Part shown: positions 8,585-17,382 of the stretch, piece by piece
Numbering within the stretch: the first letter of the stretch is position 1
Layout of the letters: every line of letters starts with the position of its first letter
Assembly: GCF_024171865.1 (NCBI RefSeq)
Contig: NZ_JAMTCN010000004.1
Location: 281,471 to 345,470 of the forward strand
Length of the DNA stretch: 64,000 bases
DNA from: Prauserella aidingensis
GTDB taxonomy: Bacteria > Actinomycetota > Actinomycetes > Mycobacteriales > Pseudonocardiaceae
Direction: 5' to 3'
Notes under the pieces: model-generated
What the model saw: only the letters and a program-made list of their open reading frames with translations
Told to the model about the DNA's origin: nothing
Database searches by the model: none
Made by a program: the position numbers and the translations under genes

Positions 8585-9720
8585 ACCGCACTCCCCTGCC
8601 CGCGGCCGAACGTCGGCGCGTCGAGTCCCGTCCACAGCGGAGGGGCCGCGCGGGCGCCGGGTGGGTGCCGCAGCGTGTCGTCGACGGGCACCGGCAGGCC
8701 GCCGACGTCGAAGCCGTCGCCCGTCACGCGATAGGCCTCGCGGGTGCCCAGCCTCTGTGCCTGCGCGGCCTCCTCGAACGTCGCGACCACACAGCAGCAG
8801 GCGTCCTCGCCGTCGAACACGCCGCGCCAGTGCTCCGCGGTCCGCGCCGCGATGCGTTCGGTGACGGCGGCGATGACCTCGTCCTCACGCCCACGGTCTG
8901 CGCGCAGATGCTCGGGAAGGTTGATCAGGTCGCAGAAGCGCTGCCAGAACCGTTCTTCGAGTGGAGCGGCGGCGACGTGGCGCCCGTCGGAGGTGCGGTA
9001 GATCCGGTAGCGCGGGCTGCCGCCGGTGAGCAGGTCGCGCCCGGCGACGGGCCAGCGGCCGCTGCCCTCGTGGGTGGCCAGGTACCCGTAGGCCAGGGTG
9101 CCGATGTTGGCGGTCATGGACACGTCGAGGTGGCATCCCTCGCCCGTGGCGTCGCGGCGGAACAGCGCCAACAGGATGTTCATCACAGCCGGATAGGTGC
9201 CTCCCGCGATGTCGGCGAGCACCGTCGGCGGCAGGTGCGGGTCGCCGCGATCGTCCACGACGGACCCGAGCAGTCCTGTCTCGGCGAGGTAGTTGAGGTC
9301 GTGTCCCGCTCGCGGGGCGTCGGGCCCCGTCTGGCCGTATCCGGTGATCGAGCAGTAGACGACGCCGGGGTTGACCGAGCGGAAATCCTCGTACCCCAGA
9401 CCCAGCCGGTCCATCACACCCGGCCGGAATTGTTCGACGACGATGTCGGTTTCGGCGGCCAGTTCCAGCACGCGCTCGCGCACCTCGGGGGCCTTGAGGT
9501 CCGCGGCGACGCTGCGCTTGCCGCGGTTGAGCAGTGCGTAGTTCGCCGAGTCGGCTCCGAGTCGTGGTTCGTAGCTGCGCATCTCGTCGCCGTGTGGCGG
9601 GCGTTCCAGGCGCAGGACGTCGGCGCCGGCCTCGGCGAGCAGCAGTGTCGCCAGTGGGCCCGGAAGCAGGGTGGAGAAGTCGAGCACCGTGCGTCCGGAC
9701 AGGGGCGGCAGGGCCGTCAT
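8581..9720 (-). CDS. CaiB/BaiF (class III) CoA transferase
   Basis: 379 residues. Motifs of the family: FSTLLPGPLATLLLAEAGADV at the N-terminus, LLNRGKRS, YCSITGYGQTGP and the probable catalytic Asp in AGHDLNYLAE. The C-terminal tail after about 345 is Pro/Ala-rich. It moves CoA between acids and thioesters, and so could activate the starting acid at the expense of a downstream CoA ester. A second family III CoA transferase lies at the head of the same operon (16126-17382). Two transferases with one ligase suggest two different activated substrates or a redundant entry. Confidence 0.88.
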   Translation of the reverse strand: MTALPPLSGRTVLDFSTLLPGPLATLLLAEAGADVLRLERPPHGDEMRSYEPRLGADSANYALLNRGKRSVAADLKAPEVRERVLELAAETDIVVEQFRPGVMDRLGLGYEDFRSVNPGVVYCSITGYGQTGPDAPRAGHDLNYLAETGLLGSVVDDRGDPHLPPTVLADIAGGTYPAVMNILLALFRRDATGEGCHLDVSMTANIGTLAYGYLATHEGSGRWPVAGRDLLTGGSPRYRIYRTSDGRHVAAAPLEERFWQRFCDLINLPEHLRADRGREDEVIAAVTERIAARTAEHWRGVFDGEDACCCVVATFEEAAQAQRLGTREAYRVTGDGFDVGGLPVPVDDTLRHPPGARAAPPLWTGLDAPTFGRGQGSAV

Positions 9721-10727
9721 GCGCCACCTCCGGCCAGTGCGTCGGCAGCCACCCGTAGCGATGCCGTTGCGTCCACGGCGGCGCGCAGCGAGACCGCGTC
9801 CCGCAACAGGCCCTCGACGCCGTACTCAGCCATGTAGCCGTAGCCGCCGTGCGACTGCACCGCGGCCGCCGCGACGTCGATGGCTGCCTCGAAGGCGGGC
9901 GCCACCGCTGCTGCCGCCTCCGCGGGTCTGTCGATGTCGGCGGCGACCGATGTCGCGAGCAGACCGCGGACGGTGGTCTCCTGCGCCGACAGCGAGGCAC
10001 GCACGGTGGGCAGTGCGGTCAGTGGCGCACCGAACTGCTCGCGGACGTCGCTGTAGGTGTGCGCGGCCTGGGCCGCGGACTCGGCGATCCCGGCAGCCAT
10101 CGCCGCGGCGCCGACGTCGAGGAACGATCGCGCCCGCGCGACGGCCGGACCACGCACGACGACGTCGTCGGTCAGTGCGACGTCCACTGCGCACCCGACG
10201 GTGAGCGCGCCGTCGAGCCCGGTACGCCGGACGGGAGGGCCGAACGCGACGTTCTCCGGCGGCACCGCGAGGGCCGTGTCGCCCGAGAGCAGCACCACGA
10301 GCGGGTCACGGCCTGCCGGATCGATCCGGTCGAGCGTCGCCGCCAGCCGGTCACCGGGGCCGTCGGCGTCCACCGGCGCCACCGCGACGGGCGCGCCCCC
10401 GTGGATGCGGTCGACTCCGTCCCGCGCCGACGGCACCATGGCCGCCGCGTGGGCCTGCACCGACGCCCACGCCAGGGCCGGCCACGTCCCCGCCAGGCGA
10501 GCCAGCGCGACGAGCGTCGTCCGCAGATCGGCGCCACCACCGCCGCGCTCGGCCTCGACGCCGAGCGTCCACAGTCCCTGCGCCGCCAACGTCTCCCGTG
10601 CCCGGTCGACGTCGTCCGGCTGCTCGTCACCGGCGCGGTGCAACCGCTCGGCGGTCAGGTCGTCGACGAGGTCGAGTACGGCCCGCTGGTCGTCGTCGAG
10701 CGGCGGACCCCACCACGGCCGCCTCAC
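9717..10727 (-). CDS. Short, divergent acyl-CoA dehydrogenase family protein
   Basis: 336 residues from a GTG overlapping the previous stop codon (GTGA). Only the C-terminal helical domain is clearly of the family: QSHGGYGYMAEYGVEGLLRD near the end. The N-terminal half is poorly conserved, and the usual flavin-contact strand motifs and the C-terminal YEGT catalytic motif are missing (the position reads AAVDAT). Actinobacteria often use heteromeric acyl-CoA dehydrogenases in which one short subunit has lost part of the active site. With a full-length paralogue in the operon (14088-15332), this could be such a partner. Independent activity is uncertain. Confidence 0.72.
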   Translation of the reverse strand: MRRPWWGPPLDDDQRAVLDLVDDLTAERLHRAGDEQPDDVDRARETLAAQGLWTLGVEAERGGGGADLRTTLVALARLAGTWPALAWASVQAHAAAMVPSARDGVDRIHGGAPVAVAPVDADGPGDRLAATLDRIDPAGRDPLVVLLSGDTALAVPPENVAFGPPVRRTGLDGALTVGCAVDVALTDDVVVRGPAVARARSFLDVGAAAMAAGIAESAAQAAHTYSDVREQFGAPLTALPTVRASLSAQETTVRGLLATSVAADIDRPAEAAAAVAPAFEAAIDVAAAAVQSHGGYGYMAEYGVEGLLRDAVSLRAAVDATASLRVAADALAGGGA

Positions 10728-11503
10728 GACCAGAACTCCTCGTCGTTCGGCGTGCGCTTGGCGGCGAAGGAGTCGGAGACCTCGTGTGCCTCGCGGGTGT
10801 TCAGGTACAGGGTGAGCTGCTGGTCGTGCGCCATGCGCGCCTGTCCGATCACGCCGCTGTGCCGCGCGGAGAACGCGCCTTTGAGGCCACCGATCGCCAT
10901 CGGGCTGCGCGTGGCGATCTCGGCGGCCACCTCCTGGGCACGCGTGACGGCCTCGCCCGCCGGGACGACCTCGTTCACCAGGCCCATCTCCAGGGCCTGG
11001 GCCGCCGAGTACTTGCGGTTGAGGTACCACATCTCCTTCGCGCGCTTGCGCCCGATCGTGTCCTCCAGGTACCAGGTGCCGTACCCGGCGTCGAAGCTGC
11101 CGACCATCGGGCCGACCTGCCGGAAGACCGCGGCCTCCGACGCGATCGTCAGGTCGCACACGTTGTGCAGCACGTTGCCGCCGCCCACCGCGTACCCGTT
11201 GACGGCGGCCACGACCGGTTTGGCGATGGTGTCGATCAACTCGTAGACGTCGATGATCGGCAGCACCTGCGAGTAGTCCAAACCGGACATCTCGTCGTGT
11301 TCGCCGCCGATGCAGAAGAACTTCTCGCCCTCGCCGGTGAGTACCGCCGCGCGCAGCTCGGGGTCGGTGCGGAATCGCTGGAGGACGTCCTTGAGCTCCG
11401 ACAGCGTGCGGTTCCGGAGTTTGTTGCCCGCCTCGGGCCTGCGGATCGTGATGGTCATGACGGGACCGGAGGTCTCCGCGGAGATGTCCGTGTAGTCGCT
11501 CAT
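10724..11503 (-). CDS. MenB/BadI-like crotonase: probable 2-ketocyclohexanecarboxyl-CoA hydrolase
   Basis: 259 residues, crotonase fold. Oxyanion-hole region GYAVGGGNVLHNVCDLTIAS (about 103-122) and the motif VGSFDAGYG with S136, D138 and Y141 are shared only by naphthoate synthase MenB and the ring-cleaving hydrolase BadI. MenB is usually longer (about 285-300) and sits with men genes; this protein is 259 residues, BadI size, and lies in a beta-oxidation operon. BadI opens 2-ketocyclohexanecarboxyl-CoA by a reverse Dieckmann reaction to pimeloyl-CoA. The call as a ring-opening hydrolase is supported by length, motif and context; the ring size of the substrate is unknown. Confidence 0.78.
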   Translation of the reverse strand: MSDYTDISAETSGPVMTITIRRPEAGNKLRNRTLSELKDVLQRFRTDPELRAAVLTGEGEKFFCIGGEHDEMSGLDYSQVLPIIDVYELIDTIAKPVVAAVNGYAVGGGNVLHNVCDLTIASEAAVFRQVGPMVGSFDAGYGTWYLEDTIGRKRAKEMWYLNRKYSAAQALEMGLVNEVVPAGEAVTRAQEVAAEIATRSPMAIGGLKGAFSARHSGVIGQARMAHDQQLTLYLNTREAHEVSDSFAAKRTPNDEEFWS

Positions 11504-12375
11504 CGGCTGTGTCCTTCCTCGGTCGTTCCCACGCGAAATCCCCGTCCGCTCTTGGTGCCCAGGTAGCCGGCGGCCACCATCTGCCGCAGCAACGGCGGCG
11601 GCGCGTACTGCGGATCGAGCGTCGCCTCGTAGGCAGATTCCGTGGCGTGGGTGTGCACGTCGATGCCGATCAGGTCCAGCAGCTCGAGCGGGCCGAGGCG
11701 GTGACCGAGTCCGAGCCGGATCGCCACGTCGATGTCCTCGGCGCTCGCGAGGTCGTCGTCGAACTCGCGCACGACGTCGTTGAGATACGGCATCAGCAGG
11801 CGGTTCACCAGGAATCCGGGCCGGTCCTTGACCTCCACGGGCGCCTTGCCCAGGTCCTCGGTGAACGACACCAGGTCGGCGGCCACGGACGCGTCCGTCT
11901 GCAGTGCACGCACCACCTCGACGACGGCCATGACCGGTGCCGGGTTGAAGAAGTGGAGTCCGGCCACCCTTTCCGGCCCCGACACCCGTGCCGCCAGGTC
12001 GGTCACCGAGAGCGCGGACGTGTTGGTGGCAAGCACGGTTTCGTCTCGCACGACCTCGGCGACACGGCCCAGCAGATCCGCCTTGACGTCCATGCGCTCG
12101 GTGACGGCCTCGATGACGAGGTCCACGGTCGCCAGATCGGCGACGTCCGTGGTGCCGGTCAGTCGGCCGAGCACGGCGTCACGCTCGGCTTCGGTGGTCT
12201 TGCCGCGGCTCACCCCGTCGTCGAGGAACCGCCGTACGGCGGCGAATCCGGCGTCGAGACGGTGCCGTTCGGTCTCGAGGACCACGACGTCGCGTCCCGA
12301 TCCGGCCACGACCTGGGCGATGCCGCCACCCATCGTTCCGAATCCCAGCACCGCGACCCGCGAAAACACAGTCAT
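11500..12375 (-). CDS. 3-hydroxyacyl-CoA dehydrogenase (3-hydroxybutyryl-CoA dehydrogenase type)
   Basis: 291 residues. I take the second of two close in-frame ATGs because GGAG lies seven bases before it and only one base before the first. Rossmann motif GFGTMGGGIAQ, the catalytic His in GLHFFNPAPVM, PGFLVNRLLMPYLND and the C-terminal GYLGTKSGRGF are all intact. It oxidises L-3-hydroxyacyl-CoA to 3-ketoacyl-CoA with NAD. The next upstream gene is a paralogue of the same family, so the pathway probably has two hydroxyacyl-CoA oxidation steps, one perhaps on the ring and one on the opened chain. Confidence 0.9.
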   Translation of the reverse strand: MTVFSRVAVLGFGTMGGGIAQVVAGSGRDVVVLETERHRLDAGFAAVRRFLDDGVSRGKTTEAERDAVLGRLTGTTDVADLATVDLVIEAVTERMDVKADLLGRVAEVVRDETVLATNTSALSVTDLAARVSGPERVAGLHFFNPAPVMAVVEVVRALQTDASVAADLVSFTEDLGKAPVEVKDRPGFLVNRLLMPYLNDVVREFDDDLASAEDIDVAIRLGLGHRLGPLELLDLIGIDVHTHATESAYEATLDPQYAPPPLLRQMVAAGYLGTKSGRGFRVGTTEEGHSR

Positions 12376-12406
12376 GCTCATTCTCCGTTCCCGGTCCGCC
12401 TGTCGC

Positions 12407-13285
12407 TCAGGCGCCGAAGGACTTCGTGCTGTCGTAGGTGTAGAAGCCGCGGCCGGTCTTCCTGCCGAGATCCCCGGCGGCGATCATGCGGTCCACCAGT
12501 GGAGGCGGCGCGAAACGTGGTTCCCGCAGCTGTTCGTACAGCCGCATCGCGACTGCCTTGTGCACGTCTAGCCCCACCACGTCGAGCAGCGTGAACGGCC
12601 CCATCGGGTGGCGCAGTGCGCCCACCACCGCCTTGTCGATCGACTCGACCGTGCCCGCGCCCGCCTCGAGCGCGCGAATGCAGTTGTTCTCCCACGGGAT
12701 CAGGAACCGGTTGAGGATGAACCCGGGCCGATCCTTCGTGACGACCGTGGTCTTGCCGACGCTGTCGAGGAAGGCCATCGACCGTTTCGTCGCCTCCGGC
12801 GAGGTATGCCTGCCCTCGGCCACCTCCACGAGCTTCATCAGCTGTGCGGGATTGCAGTAGTGCGTGCCGACGACCCGGTCCGGATACCGCGAGCCGGAGG
12901 CGATCGCGGTGACCGAGAGCGTCGAGGTGTTGGTGTGCAGCAGGGTGTCACGCGCGACGACGTCGTCGAGCCGCCCGAACAGCTCCCTCTTCAGCTCGAG
13001 GTCCTCGTAGACGGCCTCGACAACCACGTCCGCACCGGCGAGATCGCCCAGCTCGGTGGTCCCGGACAGGTTGGCGATCGCGGCCTCCGCCTGCTGCTCG
13101 GTGAGTTTGCCGAGGGATGCGCTCTTGCGCAGGAAGCTCGTCGCGTTGTCGAGTCCACGTCGGACGGATTCGTCGTCGACGTCCCGCACGATCGTGCGGT
13201 GGCCGCCGCGCGCGGCGGTGACGGCGATGCCGGATCCCATGGTGCCCGCGCCCAGTACGGCGACGGTGAGAGTGTTCGCTGTCAT
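12407..13285 (-). CDS. 3-hydroxyacyl-CoA dehydrogenase, second paralogue
   Basis: 292 residues from MTANTLTVAV. GAGTMGSGIAV, NTSTLSVTAIA, the catalytic His in GTHYCNPAQLM and GDLGRKTGRGFYTYD identify an NAD-dependent 3-hydroxyacyl-CoA dehydrogenase. The two paralogues differ throughout, for example TANTLTVAVLGAGTMGSG against TVFSRVAVLGFGTMGGG. They are therefore not a recent duplication and probably act on different chain lengths or branches. Spacing is 31 bases to the downstream paralogue and 41 bases from the SDR gene, slightly looser than the overlaps elsewhere in the operon. Confidence 0.9.
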   Translation of the reverse strand: MTANTLTVAVLGAGTMGSGIAVTAARGGHRTIVRDVDDESVRRGLDNATSFLRKSASLGKLTEQQAEAAIANLSGTTELGDLAGADVVVEAVYEDLELKRELFGRLDDVVARDTLLHTNTSTLSVTAIASGSRYPDRVVGTHYCNPAQLMKLVEVAEGRHTSPEATKRSMAFLDSVGKTTVVTKDRPGFILNRFLIPWENNCIRALEAGAGTVESIDKAVVGALRHPMGPFTLLDVVGLDVHKAVAMRLYEQLREPRFAPPPLVDRMIAAGDLGRKTGRGFYTYDSTKSFGA

Positions 13286-13326
13286 CGGTCCTACTTCCTT
13301 GTATCGACCGGTTCGGTGGGACGGGG

Positions 13327-14091
13327 TTAGCGGGCCGTCTGCCCGCCGTCGATGACGATGGCCTCGCCGGTCATGAAGTCCGAGGCCGGTCCGGCGAGCA
13401 GGACGAGCCAGGACGCCAGTTCGGGCGCCTCGCCCATGCGCCGCGCGGGAACCGCCCGGACGACCTTGGCCAGCGCATCGGGGTCGCCGCGCAGATCGGC
13501 GTTGAGATCGGTGGCGAAGTAGCCGGGTGCAAGTGCATTGACCTGCACGCCGTGCGGCGCCCACTCCACGGCCATGGCCTTGGTGAAGGCGACGACGGCG
13601 GCCTTCGAGGCGCAGTACGCCGCGTGGTTGGCGATGCCCTTGAAGGCGAAGTTCGAGGCGACGTTGACGATCTTTCCCGATCCCTGCGCCACGAGGTGTT
13701 CGCCCGCCGCGCGGGTGACCAGGTACGTGCCGCGGAGATTGGTGTCGACGACGCGGTCCCACGTCGCGTGGTCCTGTTCGAGCAGCGGCGTGCTGTCGAT
13801 CACGCCGGAGTTGTTGACGACGACGTCGAAGTGACCGAAGTGGTCGACGGTCCGATCCACCAGGTTCCGCACCGCGTCGGCATCGGTCACGTCGGTGGGG
13901 ACGGCCATGGCCCTGCGTCCTCGGCTCGTCACCTCCTCGGCGACCGTGTCGAGCTGATCCTTGCTGCGTGCGGCCAGTGCGACGTCGGCACCGGCGTCGG
14001 CCAGCGCCACCGCCATGGCCCTGCCGAGTCCCCGGCCCGCGCCGGTGACGACGGCGGTCTTGCCGGCGAGGGCCGGCGTTGTCTCGGTCAT
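13327..14091 (-). CDS. SDR-family dehydrogenase (BadH-like candidate)
   Basis: 254 residues, classical short-chain dehydrogenase. Cofactor motif TGAGRGLGRA at 16-25, NNSG at about 95, catalytic Ser in NVASNFA and the YCASK pair at about 160 are intact; the C-terminus reads IDGGQTAR. BadH, the 2-hydroxycyclohexanecarboxyl-CoA dehydrogenase of alicyclic acid degradation, is an SDR of almost the same length (about 255). It would form the 2-keto substrate of the BadI-like hydrolase encoded three genes downstream. That specific assignment rests on context; a generic 3-ketoacyl reductase role cannot be excluded. Confidence 0.85.
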   Translation of the reverse strand: MTETTPALAGKTAVVTGAGRGLGRAMAVALADAGADVALAARSKDQLDTVAEEVTSRGRRAMAVPTDVTDADAVRNLVDRTVDHFGHFDVVVNNSGVIDSTPLLEQDHATWDRVVDTNLRGTYLVTRAAGEHLVAQGSGKIVNVASNFAFKGIANHAAYCASKAAVVAFTKAMAVEWAPHGVQVNALAPGYFATDLNADLRGDPDALAKVVRAVPARRMGEAPELASWLVLLAGPASDFMTGEAIVIDGGQTAR

Positions 14092-15332
14092 GGCAGCACG
14101 TCCTTCAATCGTCCGGCGGTGTCGCGCGCGACCAACAGTCGCTGCACCTCGTTCGTTCCGTCGTAGATCTGGGTGACCTTGGCGTCGCGGAGATACCGTT
14201 CCACTCCGAACGCGGCGAGGTCACCGTGGCGGCCCAGCAGTGCGGTGGCCTCGACCGCCACCTGCCAGCCGACGTCGGTGCAGGTCTGCTTCATCAGGCC
14301 GACCGAGCCGCCCGCACCGCCACCGGCGTCGACGTCCCGTGCGGTGGCCAGCAGCATCAGCCGCGCCGACAGGATCCGGCCCCGCATCCCGGCCAGGCGG
14401 GCGGCCACGTCCTGCGGGACGGCCGGCCCGTGGATCCGGTGCAGGCCGGCGAGCGCGTGGGCGTACGCACCGCGGGCCAGACCGACGCCCTGCGCGGCGG
14501 CACTGATCCGTGACTTGGTCACCGAGCTCACCACGATCGCCCAGCCGCCGCCCTCCTCGCCGAGCCGGTGACTCGTCGGCACGGGGGTGCGGTCGAACGT
14601 CAGCTCCGCCGTACTCGAGGAGTGCATGCCCATTTTGGACAGCGGACGTCCGCGGGTGAGCCCCTGCGACCGGCCGTCGACGGCGAAGGCCGTGATGCCT
14701 CGCCTGCCCGCGTCGGGATCGACGGTGGCGAAACAGATCACCACGTCGGCACGGTCGCCGGTGGTGATGAACATCTTCGACCCGCTGAGCGTGTACCCGT
14801 CGTCGGTGCGGGTGGCCAGCGTGCGCAGGGACGCCGCGTCGCTGCCGGCAGACGGTTCGGTGACGCCGAGCGATCCGTACCGGCTGCCGTCGACGAGACC
14901 CGGCACGTACTCGCGCGCCAGCTCCCTGCTGCCGGAGTGCAGGATCGGGTACGCCGCGTGCATCTGGGTCATGAACACCAGGCTCGTGGCCCCGCAGCCC
15001 GCGGCGATCTCCTCCATCGCGGCGGCGTAGGCGGCGGTGGTGTCGCCGGTACCGCCGTATTCCTCCGGCACCAGCAGCCCTCCGAGGCCTGCGGCGGCCA
15101 GCGCCCGGTAGCTGTCGTGGGCGAAGGTGTGCTCCGCGTCCCGCAACGCCGCCGTGGGTGCGACGTGTTCGGCCACGACGCGCCGGGTGCGGTCGCGCAC
15201 CTGCCGTTCACGGTCCCCGAGCAGGCCGTCGGCGACCGGCTCGTCCAGCGCGCCGTGCAGTGCCAGGTAGGCGTCCGCATCGACGTCGAGGTCGAGGGGC
15301 TCGATGCCCGCGATCGGCGTTCGCGCGCTCAT
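14088..15332 (-). CDS. Acyl-CoA dehydrogenase with Asp in the usual catalytic Glu motif
   Basis: 414 residues, full length for the family. N-terminal helical region, FMTQMHAAYPI, GVTEPSAGSDAASL flavin/substrate strand motif, GMHSSSTAELTFD and a C-terminal GRHGDLAAFGVERYLRD are present. The motif that supplies the base in short- and medium-chain enzymes, YEGT, reads IYDGTNEVQR, with D391 in place of Glu. The reading is direct; a functional shift is inference, but alicyclic acyl-CoA dehydrogenases are the sort of enzyme in which a changed base would make sense. In this operon it would introduce the ring double bond (AliB-like step). ATGA overlaps tie it to the SDR and hydratase genes. Confidence 0.87.
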   Translation of the reverse strand: MSARTPIAGIEPLDLDVDADAYLALHGALDEPVADGLLGDRERQVRDRTRRVVAEHVAPTAALRDAEHTFAHDSYRALAAAGLGGLLVPEEYGGTGDTTAAYAAAMEEIAAGCGATSLVFMTQMHAAYPILHSGSRELAREYVPGLVDGSRYGSLGVTEPSAGSDAASLRTLATRTDDGYTLSGSKMFITTGDRADVVICFATVDPDAGRRGITAFAVDGRSQGLTRGRPLSKMGMHSSSTAELTFDRTPVPTSHRLGEEGGGWAIVVSSVTKSRISAAAQGVGLARGAYAHALAGLHRIHGPAVPQDVAARLAGMRGRILSARLMLLATARDVDAGGGAGGSVGLMKQTCTDVGWQVAVEATALLGRHGDLAAFGVERYLRDAKVTQIYDGTNEVQRLLVARDTAGRLKDVLP

Positions 15333-16129
15333 GGCTGCTCACCTCCGCGGGTCGCGTCGAACGCCGGAGCCCGTTTGCCCAGGAACGCCGCGATGCCCTC
15401 CGCAGCTTCCTCCCCGCCGGTGACGACACCGGCCAGCGCCGACTCCAGTGCCAGTCCCGACTCCAGCGACCCGTCGGCACCCCGGTGGAGCGCCTCCAGC
15501 GACGCCCGCACCGCGCGCGGACCACGGGCCGCGACGCGCAGCGCCAGATCGTGGGCCGCGTCGACGACGCCGCCGACCGGAACGGGTGGCACGGGCGTGA
15601 GTCCGAGGCCGTAGGCCCGCTCGGCGGACATGCGCTCGCCGGTGAGCATGGTGTAGGCCGCCACGGGCGCGCCGACCCGGCGAGCCAGCCGCTGCGTTCC
15701 GCCGTACCCGGGCATCAGGCCGAGGCCCGTTTCCGGCAGTCCGAGCTCCGCGGTCTCGGCCAGTACCGCGAACGTGCACGCGAGGACGATCTCGAATCCA
15801 CCGCCCAGCGCCAGACCGTTCACCGCCGCGATGACGGGGACCGGCGACCGCTCGATCCGGGCCACGACGGCCTGGCCGCGACCGAGCACGTCGTGCGCCC
15901 GGTCCGCACCCAGGCCGGCCAACTCGTGCAGGTCGGCTCCCGCGCTGAACGCCCGCTCCCCCGTGCCGGTCAGCACGATCGCCCGCACCTCGGTCGCGGC
16001 GAGCTCACCGAGCGCGCGGTCCACCGCGGCCAGGACGTCGGCGTTCAGCGCGTTGTGCTGCCGCGGGCGGTTGATCCGCAGTTGCGCCACAGGGCCCTGC
16101 CGCTCGACCACCAGAACGTCGTCGCTCAC
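15329..16129 (-). CDS. Enoyl-CoA hydratase (crotonase)
   Basis: 266 residues from a GTG within a GTGA overlap. Oxyanion-hole segments FSAGADLHEL and NGLALGGGFE are present. Both catalytic Glu residues expected for a true hydratase are there, in GGGFEIVLAC and LPETGLGLMPGYGG. It should add water to an enoyl-CoA produced by the neighbouring acyl-CoA dehydrogenase, the BadK-like step in an alicyclic pathway. It differs from the MenB/BadI-like protein of the same operon in having the two Glu residues, so the two crotonases do different chemistry. Confidence 0.9.
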   Translation of the reverse strand: MSDDVLVVERQGPVAQLRINRPRQHNALNADVLAAVDRALGELAATEVRAIVLTGTGERAFSAGADLHELAGLGADRAHDVLGRGQAVVARIERSPVPVIAAVNGLALGGGFEIVLACTFAVLAETAELGLPETGLGLMPGYGGTQRLARRVGAPVAAYTMLTGERMSAERAYGLGLTPVPPVPVGGVVDAAHDLALRVAARGPRAVRASLEALHRGADGSLESGLALESALAGVVTGGEEAAEGIAAFLGKRAPAFDATRGGEQP

Positions 16130-17382
16130 GATCCCACCTGCTCGGCCGTGTCGGAAGAAGCCTGCACGGACCCGTCGTCGAGCAGGCGTGCGATCTCGTC
16201 GTCGGCGAACCCTGCCTTGCGGAGGATCTCGACCGTGTGCTCGCCGAGCTCCGGGAAGCGCTCGTTGCGCGGCCGTGACAGCGACCCCAGCCGGAACGGA
16301 CTGCGTACGCCGTTCAGCGCACCGTCACCACCGGGTGTGGGAAGGACCGATCCCCTCGCGACGACCTGCGGGTCGGAGACCACTTCGGACAGTCGTTGCA
16401 CGGGCGCCACGGGGACGCCCGCCTCGTGCAGCACCGACAGCCAGTGCTCGGCGCTCCGCCCCCGGAGAACTCCGGCGACGGCCTCGACGATCTCGGCGCG
16501 GCGGCGTCTGCGGCCTGCGTTGTCGGCCAGGCGTTCATCGGCGGCGAGCTCGGTCAGCCCGGCCGCCGCGCAGAACCGCCGCCAGATGGTGTCGTTGCCG
16601 AGTGCGACGACGATCTCCCGGTCGGCCGTGGCGAACGGCTGGTAGATCGCGATCACCGAATCCGTTCCGCCCGACGGGGCGGGCTCCGCCTCGCCTGCCA
16701 GGTACGAGGCGATGCGGGGTGCCATCAGCGCGAGGTCGGAGTCGAGGAGCGAGACGTCGATGACGTCGCCCGTGCCGGTACGGCGTTGCCGCACCACCGC
16801 CGCGGAGATCGCGAGCGCCGCCGACATTCCCGTCACGATGTCCGACAACGCCGTGGACACCCGTTCCGGCGATCCGCCCGCGGGCCCCGTCACCGACATC
16901 AGCCCCGAACGGGCCTGCGCGACCAGGTCGTACCCGGGCAACTGCGCATCCGGGCCGGTGAGTCCCATTCCTGACATCGCGCAGTAGATCAGGTGCGGGT
17001 GCCGGGCCAGCGCGTCGGCAGGGGCGAGACCGAACCTCTCGAGTTTGCCGGGGTTCATGCTCTCGATGAACACGTCGGCGTCGGCGATCAGCCGGTGCAT
17101 GGCCGCGAGTCCGTCCTCGGAACGCAGGTCGAGCGCGATGCTGCGCTTGTTGCGGTTGGCCGAGGCGAACCACGCCGACGTCCCGTCGAGGAACGGCGGA
17201 CCCCAGTAGCGGGCGTCGTCGCCTGCCCCCGCCCGTTCGACCTTGATCACGTCGGCACCCAGGTCGGCCAGGTACATCGACGCTGTCGGTCCTGCGTAGG
17301 ACGTGGACATGTCCACCACGGTCAGCCCCTGCAGCGGTGGGGCCGGTGGGCTCGCGGTGCCCGTTCGCCTGGTCCCCGTCAC
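16126..17382 (-). CDS. CaiB/BaiF CoA transferase, first large gene of the catabolic operon
   Basis: 418 residues from a GTG that follows GAGGTGA by a few bases and overlaps the stop codon of a candidate 16-codon ORF (GTGA). Motifs: DMSTSYAGPTASMYLADLGAD, ANRNKRSIALDL, YCAMSGMGLTGP and the catalytic Asp in LPGYDLVAQA. It transfers CoA to a carboxylic acid and probably starts the pathway. An upstream extension of the frame exists but would begin inside the promoter, so I reject it. The second transferase of the operon is only distantly similar. Confidence 0.88.
   Translation of the reverse strand: MTGTRRTGTASPPAPPLQGLTVVDMSTSYAGPTASMYLADLGADVIKVERAGAGDDARYWGPPFLDGTSAWFASANRNKRSIALDLRSEDGLAAMHRLIADADVFIESMNPGKLERFGLAPADALARHPHLIYCAMSGMGLTGPDAQLPGYDLVAQARSGLMSVTGPAGGSPERVSTALSDIVTGMSAALAISAAVVRQRRTGTGDVIDVSLLDSDLALMAPRIASYLAGEAEPAPSGGTDSVIAIYQPFATADREIVVALGNDTIWRRFCAAAGLTELAADERLADNAGRRRRRAEIVEAVAGVLRGRSAEHWLSVLHEAGVPVAPVQRLSEVVSDPQVVARGSVLPTPGGDGALNGVRSPFRLGSLSRPRNERFPELGEHTVEILRKAGFADDEIARLLDDGSVQASSDTAEQVGS

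Noticed and set aside
10724..11503. Call as menaquinone-synthesis MenB
   Set aside because: The motif is shared with BadI, the length is shorter than typical MenB and no men genes are near; ring-cleaving hydrolase fits better.
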